A DNA stretch of 64,000 bases, from the NCBI GenBank assembly GCA_008360955.1, contig LUCM01002276.1, forward strand, positions 450,393-514,392, in the 5' to 3' direction. Under the pieces are notes generated by a model. It did not search any database. It was given only the letters and a program-made list of their open reading frames with translations, and had not been told where the DNA came from. Positions within the stretch are counted from its first letter, which is position 1. Each line of letters opens with the position of its first letter. The position numbers were made by a program, and so were the translations under genes. This stretch comes from Fasciolopsis buskii. Lineage: Eukaryota > Platyhelminthes > Trematoda > Plagiorchiida > Fasciolidae. Of the stretch, positions 22,401-35,829 are shown one piece after another.

Positions 22401-25210
22401 AGTCATAAATCTAGCAAGTACTTTGTGCTTCACAAATCATGAAAAGCGCAATATTTCCTTTTGATTTATTTTAGAGTTACTGACCTTTGGTTGCTTATCT
22501 GAATGCAAATGTGCTGCGATTCACACATAGACAAACGCTGATTAGATTGCTGCCAGTTCTTTACATTCCTACGCGATTGACTGGCTTGGTCTCACTTAAT
22601 TCCGCGTTTATCACTTCACACGTCCCTGCAAATCAGGTAGACAGGACCTGTCTATCCAGTCCATCCAGCAATATCCTGTTGGACTTACCTCAGTTCCTTT
22701 ATATTATTAGCCCTGGTTATTGCCTGTACAGCACTGTAGGTGACATCAATTTGTGCAAAATTTCCGCCCTCATCCGTGCTTTATTTGTTTATTTACCCTA
22801 TCTTCTTGGTGCTGTTTTGAATGAGAGTGGCATTTAATCCATCTCGGAGTTCACCCCTGTTTATTCACAGTAGTGTGATCACCACTGAAATGAGCTCGAC
22901 AATCAGAAAATCAAGTGGGAACTGCATACAAAGTGAATAGAGGAGAACGGTTGAAACGCCTACTACCACATTAGAACCTGTATCATCCAAAATATCGAAA
23001 AGAGAGCGACAGTCTCGGATCAGTTTTCCTGGGACGACTAGTTTCCTTGTTTTCTCGAACTCACAGTGCTACTGACGGCTGAGCGAAATAGAACTATGTA
23101 AACGGACCATAGTAATACTGATGTAAAATTTTACTTGAAAAGATTCAACTGAGGGCAACGACCCACAATTCATCATTCAACACGGCACTGTATGGCTTTC
23201 TAATCAACATCGCGAAGACTTATTAAATGGGTCCAATGAGCCATCGGATTTATGAATAATCCATGAAACTAAATGACACAAATAAGACTATCAATAATTT
23301 TAAGTTATCTTGTACAGTCCCTTAACAGCCGCTGTTGAGAAAATCATGATCAGTTTCAGGTGCGTTGCACAGAACCTCATGCGCATGCGACTAGCTTAAG
23401 AAGAACTACGTTGATCAGAAAGTAAAATAAAAAGAATAGCTTTAGGAAAACGTGCAACTGGATGCGACTGGATGTGTCAACATTCTGACTACTGCAACTT
23501 TCTAGATTTCTCAGAGAACCATGACTCGAATTTGAAGCCAAACCAGATAAAATAATGCCACGTTATCAGAACTACTGCAAGTTTGTAAGCTTGATATTGA
23601 CCAGTTTTGCAGCTTTTCCGATGATTTCTAAGGTCATTCAAGCCTTCGAGAAAACAGTTATATGGGCAACCTAAGTAAGCAATGGGTTTTACCAAATACC
23701 TAAACTAATTCGTCCTAATATCCGGCCTCTTCAGATGACCGGGTTTTCGTAAGCTAAAGTCCGTGTTCATTTTTTAAGGGAATACAGTGAGATTTACCAG
23801 TCTGTTAAAGACCACAGTGGTTTCTACTGTGTGCGTTGTTGTGACCAACAGGCACACCTATTGGCGGCAGACGGCAACTGTCTGTCACACGGCTCGTTAT
23901 GGTGCTTCTACTGTTAGGACATTATGTGATTTTATTTCATCCCAAGCTTCAGGGCTATGCGCAAGACGTCATGACAAATTCCGATGGTCTGTTTGTCTTC
24001 ATTTCAGGATGAGTTCTGTCTGAACACTTGCGAAACAACGCTGATCCTGAAGTTTTGTCCACTGTGGCACTTCTTCCGCTTGTGTGAACTGATTTGGTTT
24101 GTTGTTGACAGTCCCGACTGCGTACTTACTCTTCAAATACCGGCACCAATTTTATCTGGTCCATGTCTCAGACCTGCTGTAAACCTCAATACAAGATGAC
24201 AAAAGCAACTGTCTCCATTTATGTGCAAAAACCTCCCCGGTACCATATTCAAGATGAGTTCACAACAAAAGTGATGCCAGGGAAAAGTCATTTTAATTTC
24301 CAAGGAAGACCTGCTTTCGAATTGTTTCCCATTTCGCTGCTTCTTTTCATCAAAAATAACACCTTGTCGCTTTTAGATTGTCAATTAGCTGTATAATGAA
24401 GACCCAACATTTGTACTCTACTTTAGCTGGAATCCTGTTTCATTCTTTCAAGCGTTATAGTATTCAGCCAAGCCTGGATCATTTTGCGCCAAAGCATCTA
24501 GCATAGTTTGTAAAATGGTTATTCCGTCTCCTTTTTGAAGGTATCTTGCTTCATCTTTGCTAATCCCAGGAAGCTGGAGACTGTACAGCGTTTTTTCCTA
24601 CTTTCCCAATCCAGGTTCTCGAGCATCGTGTTACGCATGATCTGCCTGTTCCCGGTGTGGATGAGAGGTAGAGTAAGGACGGTGGATAAAAAAAGTTTGC
24701 TGTATCCAACCCACGATGACAGTTTGGTCTCACTGAAGTGAACCCAACTATGCCGAATCAAAAACAATAGCACCTTTCTATTTGCCGCTCAAATATCACA
24801 ACCGACTGTTGGTCTGCTTGGCAGATCCTTTCCCCCGGACATTATTTAACACAAATTATCACTACAAAACTGTCTTTGTATTCATCTGCTTTCATGTGAA
24901 ACCTGTGAAAGACAGAATGGAGAATGGTCAGGTGTGAACAATAAATAGCTTCCTCTATCTCAATATTAGGGTTAAAATTGCTTTAGCCTGCTGTGTAGAA
25001 GTCAACATGGTTCTGCTCATCGCAAAAATTCCTATTGATAAATAAAAGTTTAAAATTACAACAAACTATTACAGTTGAGGGGATTCCTTTTTGAAGTTAA
25101 GTAAGAATTTGTAACACTGAAGAGGGCATAAAATTCATGGTGCTGGTAAGGACAAACTGAAGATAATTTTTGAATGAAAAATAATCGGAAAGAAATATAG
25201 ACATGCAGGT

Positions 25211-25470
25211 TTAAAAGAAAGTAGACTTGCAGGGATATAAAACATAGGAACGCGCATGTTCACTAAATTCTACAAACATATTCACAGTTAAACAATTACG
25301 AATATGTTGATCAATTACATCTTCCAACAACGCAGTTGTTAACATTATATCATTCACAATACATACGAACACAATTAAATGCATATGCAAATATGGTGTT
25401 GATTCGTTCGCTGAACCGGGCAATTTGACTGCAAACATTTCATCACCCGCCTAGGTGATATCATCAGATT
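25211..25470 (-). repeat. Penelope-like/hammerhead-like repeat fragment
   Basis: On the minus strand a hammerhead-like core is followed by a tail. CTGATGA (25467-25461), T, a perfect 6-bp hairpin ATCACC/GGTGAT with loop TAGGCG (25459-25442), then GAAA (25441-25438). Downstream, GATATAATGTTAACAACTGC and GTTGTTGGAAGATGT (about 25350-25300) match the GATATAATGTTGGCAACAC / GTTGTTGGTAGATGT block of the foldback elements at 31.1 and 36.0 kb, so all belong to one repeat group. Core-hairpin-GAAA motifs of this kind are known near the ends of Penelope-like elements; no Penelope RT or GIY-YIG part is visible here. Confidence 0.5.
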
Positions 25471-26073
25471 TCCGATCTTGTATCGAGCGTCTGGTAGCCA
25501 CCGTTTGCCTAAATCGGTCACCTAGACTTTACTCGTTGATTGGTTGCTCTGGCTGAAGTCGTGAGGTAGAACTGCTGTCTACTTGCTTTGTTCACCCATG
25601 ACTACTGTTGACATGAGCGCTGAATCAGCGTCCGTTTCCGCTGGTTTGTGCTGATTGGCCCTTTGACCGGATCAATAAGCATACGTGGTCCAGAACGACG
25701 CGTCTGTTTATCGATTATTCCGAGGAGCGTCAGACTTGGAGGAATTCCTTCGAATACTTTGATCTATCCTGAGCAACATTCCTTATGCTTTCGAAGTTGA
25801 ACTCGTGATCTTCTCCGTCTTGGTGAACTGAAATTAGGGAAGGTGGATCGTGCCTTTTTGTTGTCAATTGTTGTTTGTGTATCCGTGTCCGGAGTTTTTT
25901 CCAGTTTGCCCGATGGCAACCAGAGGCTCACCACAAGATCATGGCACTGATGATGTCATCTCAGCTAGTGATGAAACGTTGGCGATCAAATTGCTCAGCT
26001 CAGTGAGCAAATTATTACCATCCTGCCGAACCTGAGCTACGAGGAGGAACATGATTATTTAACCTTCTATCGC

Positions 26074-26300
26074 ATAAAAGCATGTATATACATAAATACA
26101 TACATACACATCATTACTCACAAATATGCGTGCAAGCACACTTATACATGTATATATGCATACTGATATTGCAAGCATATGTACATGCATGCGTGCAAAG
26201 CACGCACATGCATGCATATATAAATACATGCATGTGCCTATGCAAGTACCTGCATATGACCACACGTGCATGTGTACATGCAGATATTTGTGTGTAGTGT
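26074..26300. repeat. Alternating purine-pyrimidine tract (CA/TG/TA rich)
   Basis: About 225 bp composed largely of alternating purines and pyrimidines (ATACAT, GCATGC, TGTACATG and similar words), with many small palindromes. It is low-complexity DNA of the type that can form Z-DNA or cruciforms. Open frames across it on both strands are compositional and not genes. Confidence 0.75.
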
Positions 26301-26714
26301 ATGAAACATTTGGAAGCTTTAATTCATTTATCGGTGAATCATTTGCCTATGACTGCTTCGAATCAGCATGGGTGATTTGCTTGTAAATCGCTTGCAAAAT
26401 AGATTGCCAGCACTTCAAAGCTGATGAATTTCAGCAGCCACGAGCAGAAAATGCGGAATAAAACATCTATTTGCACTTATTTTAGGGTGTCACGAGAAGC
26501 CAGCAGTTAAACAGAGTTCACTTACGTGGTAGGCATTCTGAAGTCTACCTCACGTGCCGGAATCGGACTAGTGAACTTCCGCTTATCGGGGAGATGTTCT
26601 ACGTGTGGGTTCTCGAAGTTAAATTACGTACGTGACTATCCACGAACCACTGTTCCGGTGACAGCAACTAACCTGGGTTATTCCCGTCTTGTAGAGAAAC
26701 GAGCAGGAAAGAAT

Positions 26715-26765
26715 CCGAAGAACCTGACGATTGGTCTGTCGGTTCGATTCTGACTCGTGGCGTCG
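26715..26765 (+). repeat. tRNA-like relic (box B)
   Basis: A good box B, GGTTCGATTCT at 26741-26751, with GACGATTGG upstream. Part of a tRNA-derived repeat at best; the 5' half is not clear. Confidence 0.25.
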
Positions 26766-28380
26766 AATTTCCGGTGCATGGTGCGTAAGTGGATTTCCCA
26801 TTCAACGTAAAATCTATTCAGTTCATTGGTGAAGTAATCTTGGAATGAGCAGTCTTGAAAGGCTTTTTCAGCCCAATTCTGATCATATTTGGTCGTAAGA
26901 CGATGGACTTTCAAGTACAACTTTTTTATTTGACCAAAGGTCTGCAAACTCGCCTACTGATGACTAAAGAATACATAAATAGAGATGAGAAAATTCCCGA
27001 TGACCTGAAAACAGGAAGTCGACCGGTGTACAATTAGAGATGAGCTATTTTTTATATCCCTAATTTGGGATATGGTGAATTCGGATACGGAGTTTTAGTC
27101 TTCAGGGCCTCTCAATAAATAACCGCCCCTGGGAGTGGTGCTTATGCTGTAAGATGCAGTTGAACGCCGTCTTGGATTGCGCGCGCATACCCTGATACAT
27201 CAAACTCAGTGTGGATTGGGTCACACCTTGCTGCATGCTGGAATTAATCATGTACCTTTCGTATGAACATTTGCGACTGCGAACCAGTACAAATTGCAAA
27301 TTCACGTACTTTATTCAGTAACCTGAGTCTAGAGTTGGGCACGGGAATAGTCGGAAGACAGTAATGCTATTCTGTCCGGAACATAACCAGCACTGAGTTG
27401 ATAAATACACACACGTCATATGCGAGCCAAATACTGCTAATGAACACGCTCAGTTGACGTGGAAAAAATGCCCGCTTTTCGATTGGTTTTACACCTAACT
27501 GGCCGATTTCATGATCACACAATTGAGTCTGATCCCGGGAGTGGGCGGGGGAGAAGTAAAATAGTACTAACGTGCCATCAGCATGTATCTTCTCGTGATT
27601 AAAACTTAAGTAAATGATGGGCAAGTCGTCGCCTTGTGATACAGTTCTACTACTGTATCACCGAAACATTGCTTCAGATCGGCTGATAAGAATGCACAAG
27701 AACAGTCACACAAGTGACTCGATGTCAAAATGTATGCAAAATATTGTACCCCAGCTGCGATGGAGTTTAGGACCGCATTTATAGCTTGGCAACAAGCATT
27801 TATCTGGCTCCATCTGTAGGCGACTATTTGTCATGGCGACAATTAATCATGAACTCATAGGAAGATACATTTGGGCAATCGTTGTTTTTTGAAACGCTGT
27901 GGTCTATTGTACCGTTTTAGCAAACATTTCAAGTGTTGCAACTTATAATTTTAACAAAATCAATTTTGTAAAATGAACAAATTGGTAAGCGAAACAACTG
28001 ATTGAAATGTTTAGACTCTTTGCAGATAAGGGCGAAAAACTTGTTATACAATGAACGTAAATCTTTTTGAATTAATATGTTGAAAGTGTAAGTAAAGACG
28101 GGCTATTGTTTTCACGTCAATAATTAATGTTCCTCCTTTTGGTTTCAGTTTATGACTTCAGTCACAATTTTTTCATGGAGGAAATTCAATTCCCCACGAA
28201 CATGGTTCACAGCTATGCTTGAACAAGTCACCTTGGTATACAGAATCCGCTCTCCTCACCCTAACCATTACCAAATTCAATTGATTTGACTTCAGTGAGT
28301 CTCAGATTAACAGGTCATTTTCTTTTAACTGACCGATACTCTGCTGACATTCTCTTTGTTGCGTCTCTGTTTGATTACAG

Positions 28381-28570
28381 CGATCATTCATACCTACGGA
28401 GAAATTTACCGCGAGTTCGACCATCCTCCGAAAACGACAAAAAGACGTCTGATCGATCCAAAAAGTGATTCACGCTCACCGCGTCCAGACTATTCGCTGT
28501 GTTCCCCAAATTTCGTCGTCCCAAATGGGAAGCAGGAATTGATGCACTATCCGTTTTCTTTTCTTTTATG
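28381..28570 (+). CDS. Possible exon of unknown gene
   Basis: A strong pyrimidine-rich acceptor (TCTCTGTTTGATTACAG, ending 28380) is followed by an open frame reading IIHTYGEIYREFDHPPK and then TKRRLIDPKSDSRSPRPDYS, a basic, serine/proline-rich sequence that looks protein-like. A possible donor GTACAT lies just after 28569. No family recognised and no partner exon found; an alternative frame is also open for about 28 codons. This may be chance. Confidence 0.2.
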
Positions 28571-31108
28571 TACATGTATATCCAAGCCGAATTTCTGCTT
28601 GCCAGCGCTGTTCTGTTTACTGTGGTCGTTTGGAACTGTAACTGAATTGGAATTTTATCTAGCCATCGGAAAAAGTAATAACTTCCTTATAGCATAAGCA
28701 AACACAATGGCAATTCTGAAATCTGGTTATCGCGAGCGTTAGCTCTAGTGCCTTCAGTTTAACTCAATTCCACCCTACTTAATCAAACGGGAACCATCAA
28801 ACTGTATTCGACCGGTCAATCGACTGTTTGTTCACTTGTTATAATCAAGCGATTAGCGCGGGTCTCCTCAGGTTAATACTCACTGACAGATTGCCGTCCG
28901 TCTTTTGAGTTCATTCTGTTCACTTTGAAAGCTACCCATGCTCGCATCTGAACGTGTCAGGAAATTCTGGTCGCTCTTTTTTACTGAGTCAGGGCTAATG
29001 GTTGACTCCTCTCTACCCCCTGTTTTCTGATTGCAATCCCCTGACCCGCGGATCGTTCACCTAATTCCAAATAGATCTGCCGCCGACTATTTCCCGTGAA
29101 CGTGATCCGTCCTCACTGTCGCATGACCAGTCGGACGGACATAAAGCGACATTAGACTTTCAGCACCAGCTCTTAATCAGACCACACAGCTGCCAGAATA
29201 CACCGGAAATTCGTGCTTGGAAAAATATCTGCGATTTTTACTGACAGTCAAATGACTGCGATTGCTGTATGTCGCATTTGACTCACTAGGAGTGTGCATG
29301 AAAAAAATCATGTAGGTATCACAACTGTTATTCTTGGAAGACCAAGGTCAGTCTAAGTGTCGAGTTTTGGTCCAATCATTATTGAGTATAGGTGACTGAA
29401 AGCCCCTAGGGAGCAAACGATCAGTTTTGTCGTTACTGCTGCTCATCAAGTGTGCGTACCACTCACTGTCTGGACAATCATTGCCGCACTGTGGAGCTAT
29501 GTTAATTGTAAAAACCGGGAAAATTTGCTGTCTCATCCTTATACATTAGTGATTACAACGCAAGTTGCACTGTAGCACTTTCTTCGATTACAGTAAGTCA
29601 ACAATAGCGGCCAAAAGTTTGCTGATTTTTGGTGCCAGTATAAAACCAATTAACCTGATATTTTTCGCTTGAATCAGCTCGGTGTTAGTATTTCAAAGAA
29701 ATTTATGTTTTTCTCACTTTCTTTGCCATAACCGACCAGTGTTGAGCAAATTCTGATTATATTCAAATGTCATAAGCTGATGAATTGATGAATTATTTCC
29801 AGGCTTTAGTGCGATTTACGGGGTGACCTACGAGGCCAGACTGAAACCTGATCGGGCATTTTATGCGAGAACTGTTGATGACTTGCGCAACTAATGCAGG
29901 CATTTGACGCGATGAAATTTCGTCCCTCTTCCAAGTGGGAGTTCCACGTGCATCAACCAGAAACTGCAAATTAGAACTCGGGTTTGTCAGAGTTGCAAAT
30001 GCCTGGTAGATCCTGACGCCAGAACTCGTTCGTTCTTATGGTAGTCCAGTTTTAGTACCTTTTGTGTTTCGTCAGCTCATCTATCATCGAATCCATTCAG
30101 AAAATCCATACAATTTCGATACTGACTATCCGGTATACCGGACGCAGGTGTCCGGATTCAGTCTATCGACTACGAGTACAACTACAGTGAAGAAGACGTT
30201 CGGAAGCAGCAGCTAACGAAGCAAAATCAGCGACACGCCGCAACGCGCGGGAGAGTGTGCCAAGAATGGCTAAGTACCATCATCTTCCTTGTTCTTTTGG
30301 GAGGCTAATAGTTTCCAATATTCCTCAGTATTCTCAGGGCATCCTCCTGAGATCTGAAGGGGAGTGGAAAAAGGATGGGTTAGTGTTTTTCAGCCTTCAG
30401 CAACTGTAGTACCCTCGTAGCTTCCTCTAACGACGCAGATGCTTTCCAGATTAGGTCAAATGATGACCGAATCTACCTATGAAGAAGCCTAATCACGAAG
30501 CACCGCAACGTTTTCTATATCACTTCGGAATTTCCACATAAGTGGTAAGAATCATGTCAAAACTATTCGAAACTCATCTACCTGTCTAGCAATCTCGTTC
30601 ACTAAGACTTAAGGCCTAATCCACTTTTGGTGGACACGTGTGCGTGCGAACTGTTAGTCCTCTTCATCATCTCTTTATTGGTCATTAGTTTACCAGCACA
30701 TGTAAGCATGTTGGATCATGTGAAACACAGGCGTTGTTCCGGATCCCAGATATTATTGGCAAAAAAATCCGCCAATAACCCTGACTTAATTCCGAAACTC
30801 CGTAAGAAACCATGGTATGCATTCAGAATCACTCGCATTTGTTAAGACTTGAGAAGATAAAATCGCCAAATTTCCTGACCAGACAAGCCTTTTGGGTCAG
30901 GCTGCCTAACATGCCAAAAGTGTTTCTAAGCGTCATTCGGGCTGAATTTCTAATGTGGTCCCAGCTGACCAATTCGTATTGCGACATAAATGTTACTGTG
31001 GCGTCATGAAAAACTTTTTTTACCAACTGCCGTGGAGGAGGTCGAAAGCAGTAGTACAGAATGACGGAAAGCATGATTTGCGGATATTGAAAGAATGCAC
31101 AGTGCGCA

Positions 31109-31353
31109 TGATATAATGTTGGCAACACAGCGTTGTTGGTAGATGTGGTGCGTCTACGTTTCGACTACCGTGGGTAGTCTTTCTCAAGGCAAGCATTTGA
31201 TTGTAAATCTTGCCTTAAGAAAGACTATCCACGGTAGTCGACACGTTGACGCATTACGTCTACCAACAACGCTGTGTCATCAACGTTATATCACTCAATA
31301 AAAGCTGATACATGGCGCATCGATTTTTCGATACACTCCTTGCGTCATTCGGT
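31109..31353 (+). repeat. Foldback element copy 1 with hammerhead-like arms
   Basis: Two arms of about 88 bp (31109-31197 and 31204-31293) form an imperfect hairpin with a short loop. A roughly 60-bp tail follows (about 31294-31353, CAATAAAAGCTGATACATGG through TCGGTC). Each arm carries a 7-bp hairpin GACTACC/GGTAGTC followed by GAAAC or a decayed form of it, preceded by CTTGAGAA or CTTAAGAA. This resembles the CTGANGA-stem-GAAA layout of Penelope-type hammerheads. A second copy lies inverted at 36088-35830. Confidence 0.75.
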
Positions 31354-34300
31354 CTTGACATGTACAGCGCACTTCATTTGTTCAACTAGATGCTTTGGAC
31401 ATAGGTGTTCCCTTGATCAGGTATTCATCTACCAATATGGAACTCAGATTACCATTAGTTAAACCATTTGTGCGAAACCACGAACCTTAGCGATCCAGAC
31501 GATAGTCTACTGTGATGTGAAAACCCTTTTGCATTCACTGTAATCAACCACGTAATTATAGCGTTTTATGATAAAACCATGCTATTAAGCATCTGTCCCC
31601 ATTATTCCCATCCTACGCTCGACGTATGTAATGCCATGTGCAAAACTGGCGTACATTGTTTGATCTGTATCGAGCTTCGCTCCAATCGATTTCTATGTTC
31701 AGCAAAATTCTGTGATACCAATGAAGCCGAATTATTCCGTCGCAGAAGAAAATGACGTAAAAGTAAAGAGTAAGCTAGTTTATCGAGCATTAGTGGAACC
31801 GAGACGTTAACATTATCACAATAGTCCTAACAACTGCGAATACAAAATTGCTCGTGGTCCTAACTTCCACGACGGGATATGAAAGCTGCATCAGAAAAAT
31901 CAATAGAGCCAGTTTTCCCTATTCAGTCCGACCAACTCCCTCCTCCTTCGATTCCCAGTAATCGAAGTGGTAATAACCATGTTTGCGTTCTGACTTAATT
32001 CCTACCGTTGAGAGGCAACCTTAAGCTTCACACAGACTCACACCACATGAGTCGTACTGTTTCGGTTTCCAGCCTCGTGTGTCCTAGCTTTTTGATTGTT
32101 CAGTTCAACATTAATTATTAGCTGTAACTTTGATAAACGATAATTGCCGCTGACCAGAATGGCGCGAGAACGCCACTCATTCAGACCGCACCGACCGAAC
32201 AAACAGATGTGACAAAAAACCAATTAAACGACTTTGTACGTTTAATTCTCTTATCCGAAAAACAATAATTGCGTTCGAATAAGGTCCCTAACTTAGTCAA
32301 AATTCTTGGCTTATTTTCAATTTTTCTCAATGACTAATTCCTCGAAGTTAGGTGGTCCAATGTGAAAAGATTTATGGCGACAAAAATACTCGAAAGTAGA
32401 TCTACTTTAGCATTACAAGAAAAATAAATCCGACTATTTTCTTGGGTATTTTTCACTAGTTGATGTCGTTTTTAATAACTCATACATAGTAAGCGTTTCG
32501 TTTAAAATGTACCTAGGAGGGTCCTCTGAAAGTTCGCAGAGTGCCACGAGATTTGATCGATTTTCGCGTTAATGAACGCACAATGACCAGCCTGCGCTCA
32601 AGAATAAGAGAACTTTGGAAAGAGAAATAGATGAACTGTTATATTTAATGTCACAAACAGGTCCTGTAACTGGTTGAACTCAATGTGGCACGCCCAATGT
32701 GAGTGGCGGACGGCTTCATTGAGAATTGATCAGCGCTCTAAAGTGAAGTAGGAACAAGCCTAACCTAAACTTCCGTTTGACTGCTGACCAAATACCCTTG
32801 AAGGCAGCTGACATGCCAGGCATGGCACAAATGAGCTAAACCATTACCTATGTCCTTCACAAACTTAAACTTGCAATTTTCCCATTCCTTCTTTCAACGC
32901 AATTTTTCTAAACTCGCTGTCTATATTGTATAGATAGGATCATGTTTCCATTAGACGTCTGAAGTCGCGAAAGTATCCAAACGTCAGGTCAGTTAACCCA
33001 ATATGTGCCACATTGTATCATTCTGTCTCCGTCTCAATCCCCTGTTGGAAACCGAAGTAAACGCTGATTTTGCATTGTACCATGTGCCATGTGTATGTAA
33101 ATGTTCGGATTTCAGTTAGAAATGGCGATAATGAAGTAACCGGCTACACTCACTACCTCTGAAGAAAAATACAGTGGGGAGAAAAGTTCAATCAATGAAT
33201 GGGTTGAGCATTTATAATAGGTTGCGTGAGAAGTCGGTTGAAACATGGGCCTGGTTTGTCAGAATAGGTGGAAAATGAAGGGCAGCGGACTTCATTTAGA
33301 TACTGACTCTGAAGAGCGTGAAGGGGAAAGTGGACTGTTTGGAAATAAGAGAATGATAGTTTGGCAAATCAGTGTGGATAATGAGTGAGACATGACAGAA
33401 TCTTGAGAGCAGATTTTTCACATGCGGACAAGTGATCATAATCCAATTAACACCTTACTCAATAACATTCTTTTAAATGAACCCGAAAAGTAAAAGTAGG
33501 AAAAAAGAAATAGGTTGCCAGAACACTTTGGTGACCAAGATGTTTGGTGGTATTTTGTTTCTCTTTGCAGTGCCGAAGCCTTCTGATTTGGTATGATAGC
33601 CCTCGAAGAGTATTTACACAGACGGGTATACGAGAATTCCGCCTAAAGATTTTACCAACAAAAAATATTTCACAGAATGAACCTTTGTAAATGTTCCCGA
33701 GTTGAGTATGGACGGTTCACATGGGCAGGCTGATCGGGAGAAGGGCACCGAATATTCGAATGACTTGTCAATAATTAAACCGGATTTTAAAGGAAAACAT
33801 GAAATTGAAGACAATTTTTTGAAAAACATTGAAAGTCTTTGTTGCCAGTAATGGCATCACAGAGGGCAACAACTGCAGCGTAAACAGACGAGTGACAAGA
33901 GGAACTCTTTGACAGGTCACTGTTGCACTCAGAAAAAATTTACACCTTGAAGCACGCTTGCCTTGTTTATTATTGACGCTCGGTTTTCCACCCGGTAGTG
34001 TGCACTGGTATTTGCTTGTAGATTAATCGTACAGTCGTGCTAGTAAGGGCCTAGACAACCAAATGTGCCCATTTTGTGATATAGGAGAGACCATGGAAGA
34101 GAATCGAATCCATGCGAATAGTCTAAGAAGCGCAACGAAGAGATTTTGTCGTTGCATCTCAAGATCCAAGCGTGTACGAAAAGTACTTTCTGCAGTACAA
34201 GTGGGTCCTTGTCTTGTCGACGGTACTGAAACTGACCAAGTAATTGTGTCAGAAGTCGGTATCACAAACAGGCTCGTCTTCGATACTTCATTAACTGACC

Positions 34301-35825
34301 AAATATAGCACCGAATTTATCAGTCAAATAAGAAAAAATAAGACGGAGAATTTTTTGGTTCAACTTTTGTGGAGAGGGTTATTGGGAAATAAATGCACAT
34401 CCACACATGTCGGTTGATGAAGGTTTAACTGGATCTAATCAACGGATAGGTTACCATCACGGACGACCATGGCAATTCCGGGGACCTGACTGACAGATCT
34501 TGGATACAACGCAGAATTGTTCAGGCAGGTAGTACGTACTTTATTTGTTTGCGATTCCATTTCGACTGGTACCCGTGGATGAGGAGGATACCGTTGACAA
34601 GACTGATAGTAATTGCTTTCACGTTGCTTCTTCTGGGTCCATGACTAAGCATAGTGAACTAGTGTTCCAAGATGTTATCCACCAGGCGTCTTGTGATATG
34701 GTCACAAATGTGAACGACCTTGTCATAAGTTTCTCTAATTTGACGTTTTCGCCTCACCTAACGACACATACGTGTATGAGAAATGGACGATCGTTTGCTA
34801 TCTTTTATCGACCGCTAACTGAAGCCGGTGTGTTCTCATGTCATTTCACCCGCCAACTTTTTCTACATCTAGCTTCTTTCTCTGCTGCATCCTCGCATGG
34901 TTCGCTTCCTTCCTCGCTTGTTTGCCCTTATTTCACGATTAAACATTACGTGGTCTTAGCGACAATCTTTTTATGACATGGCTAAAGCAAGAGTGCGATG
35001 AAAGGAGCATGTATCGTGGCCGATAAAACCGAATACATGAAAAGAGGGAGGGGGGACTGGCAACCATGATTCTGAAATTCGGAAAGGTATAGAACTACAT
35101 GGCATCCCAACAGGCAATGCGCAATAACGAACTATGTTACGGCAAATTGTCATCTACGAGCACGGTGACAGCTTTCTCTTGCTGTTGTTCTATCTTCACT
35201 ATAGTCTCGTTTCCTTTTAACACGCCTTAATAGGCTCTCGCGATTTTAACGTTTTTTGTTTCTTGTTGACAGTTAAAAATCAACCGTTAGTTGGGTGTAG
35301 ACAAACACTCTTTGAATTTGCATGACCTAAACTGACATGATTCGAAAAAGCCTCTGAGGCAAGACACCTTCGGTTTGTTTGTGACTGTCTATTAGTCAAT
35401 CGTTTGAAATTCAGCGTACTCTTGTACGATACCAGATTGTAAGGCCTCGTTATGGAGGCCATGTTTGGAAGCTCACGGGATACACAAGTATCCATTCAGT
35501 TAGTTCCTCAATCCATTAAACTGGTTACTCAGATGACTGTAGATAGCTGAAAATTGCCCCGAAAATCAAGTTAAAAACGAAATTTTCTGTAGGCTGAATG
35601 TGTAATATGCAAAAGGCAATGACTACTTGACCATAATGCCGTAGATAAATGTATTCATGTACAAAATGGATTGTGAGTTACGTTTTTTTCTTTTTCATCA
35701 CGTTTGAAACCTGAGTGCAGTGGACAGTGCATAGTGCCATAGCTATAGGAGCACACTGCACGGCAGGGGGGAAAAGGTAATCGCGATGTTGAAAATTGGA
35801 CTGGCCTAGACCTAGATGATGACTC
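31354..35825. other. No recognised gene
   Basis: No coding similarity or repeat structure recognised. The longest open frame (34545-34976, 143 codons) has no recognisable motif and no good splice context, and I do not call it. Confidence 0.45.
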
Positions 35826-35829
35826 TGTA

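Larger units (their letters stand above)
14761..25200. other. No recognised gene; simple repeats only
   Basis: About 10 kb in which I recognise no protein, RNA or full repeat. It contains a (TA)9 tract and a C10 run (listed separately) and many short chance open frames, the longest about 116 codons at 22487-22837, with no similarity I can name. A 17-base string CAGTGTTCGGTATTCAT occurs twice, near 19933 and 22135, hinting at scattered repeat debris. Confidence 0.5.
26301..31095. other. No confident gene; one possible exon
   Basis: Nothing recognised with confidence apart from a tRNA-like box B at 26741 and a possible exon at 28381 (both listed). Confidence 0.45.

Noticed and set aside
22487..22837. 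116-codon open frame, hydrophobic
   Set aside because: Hydrophobicity follows from T-rich sequence; no motif and no supporting context.
25913..25945. CTGATGA...GAAAC on the plus strand as a hammerhead
   Set aside because: The sequence between the cores does not form a stem II and there is no matching stem I.
26678..26947. Minus-strand open frame of about 89 codons as an exon
   Set aside because: No recognised motif, weak splice context, overlaps a tRNA-like box B on the other strand.
30829..31128. Minus-strand open frame of 99 codons
   Set aside because: It runs into the foldback repeat at 31109 and shows no domain; probably chance.
34545..34976. Longest open frame in the featureless region (143 codons)
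   Set aside because: No motif, no convincing splice or start context, and no similarity I can name; one such frame is expected by chance over tens of kilobases.
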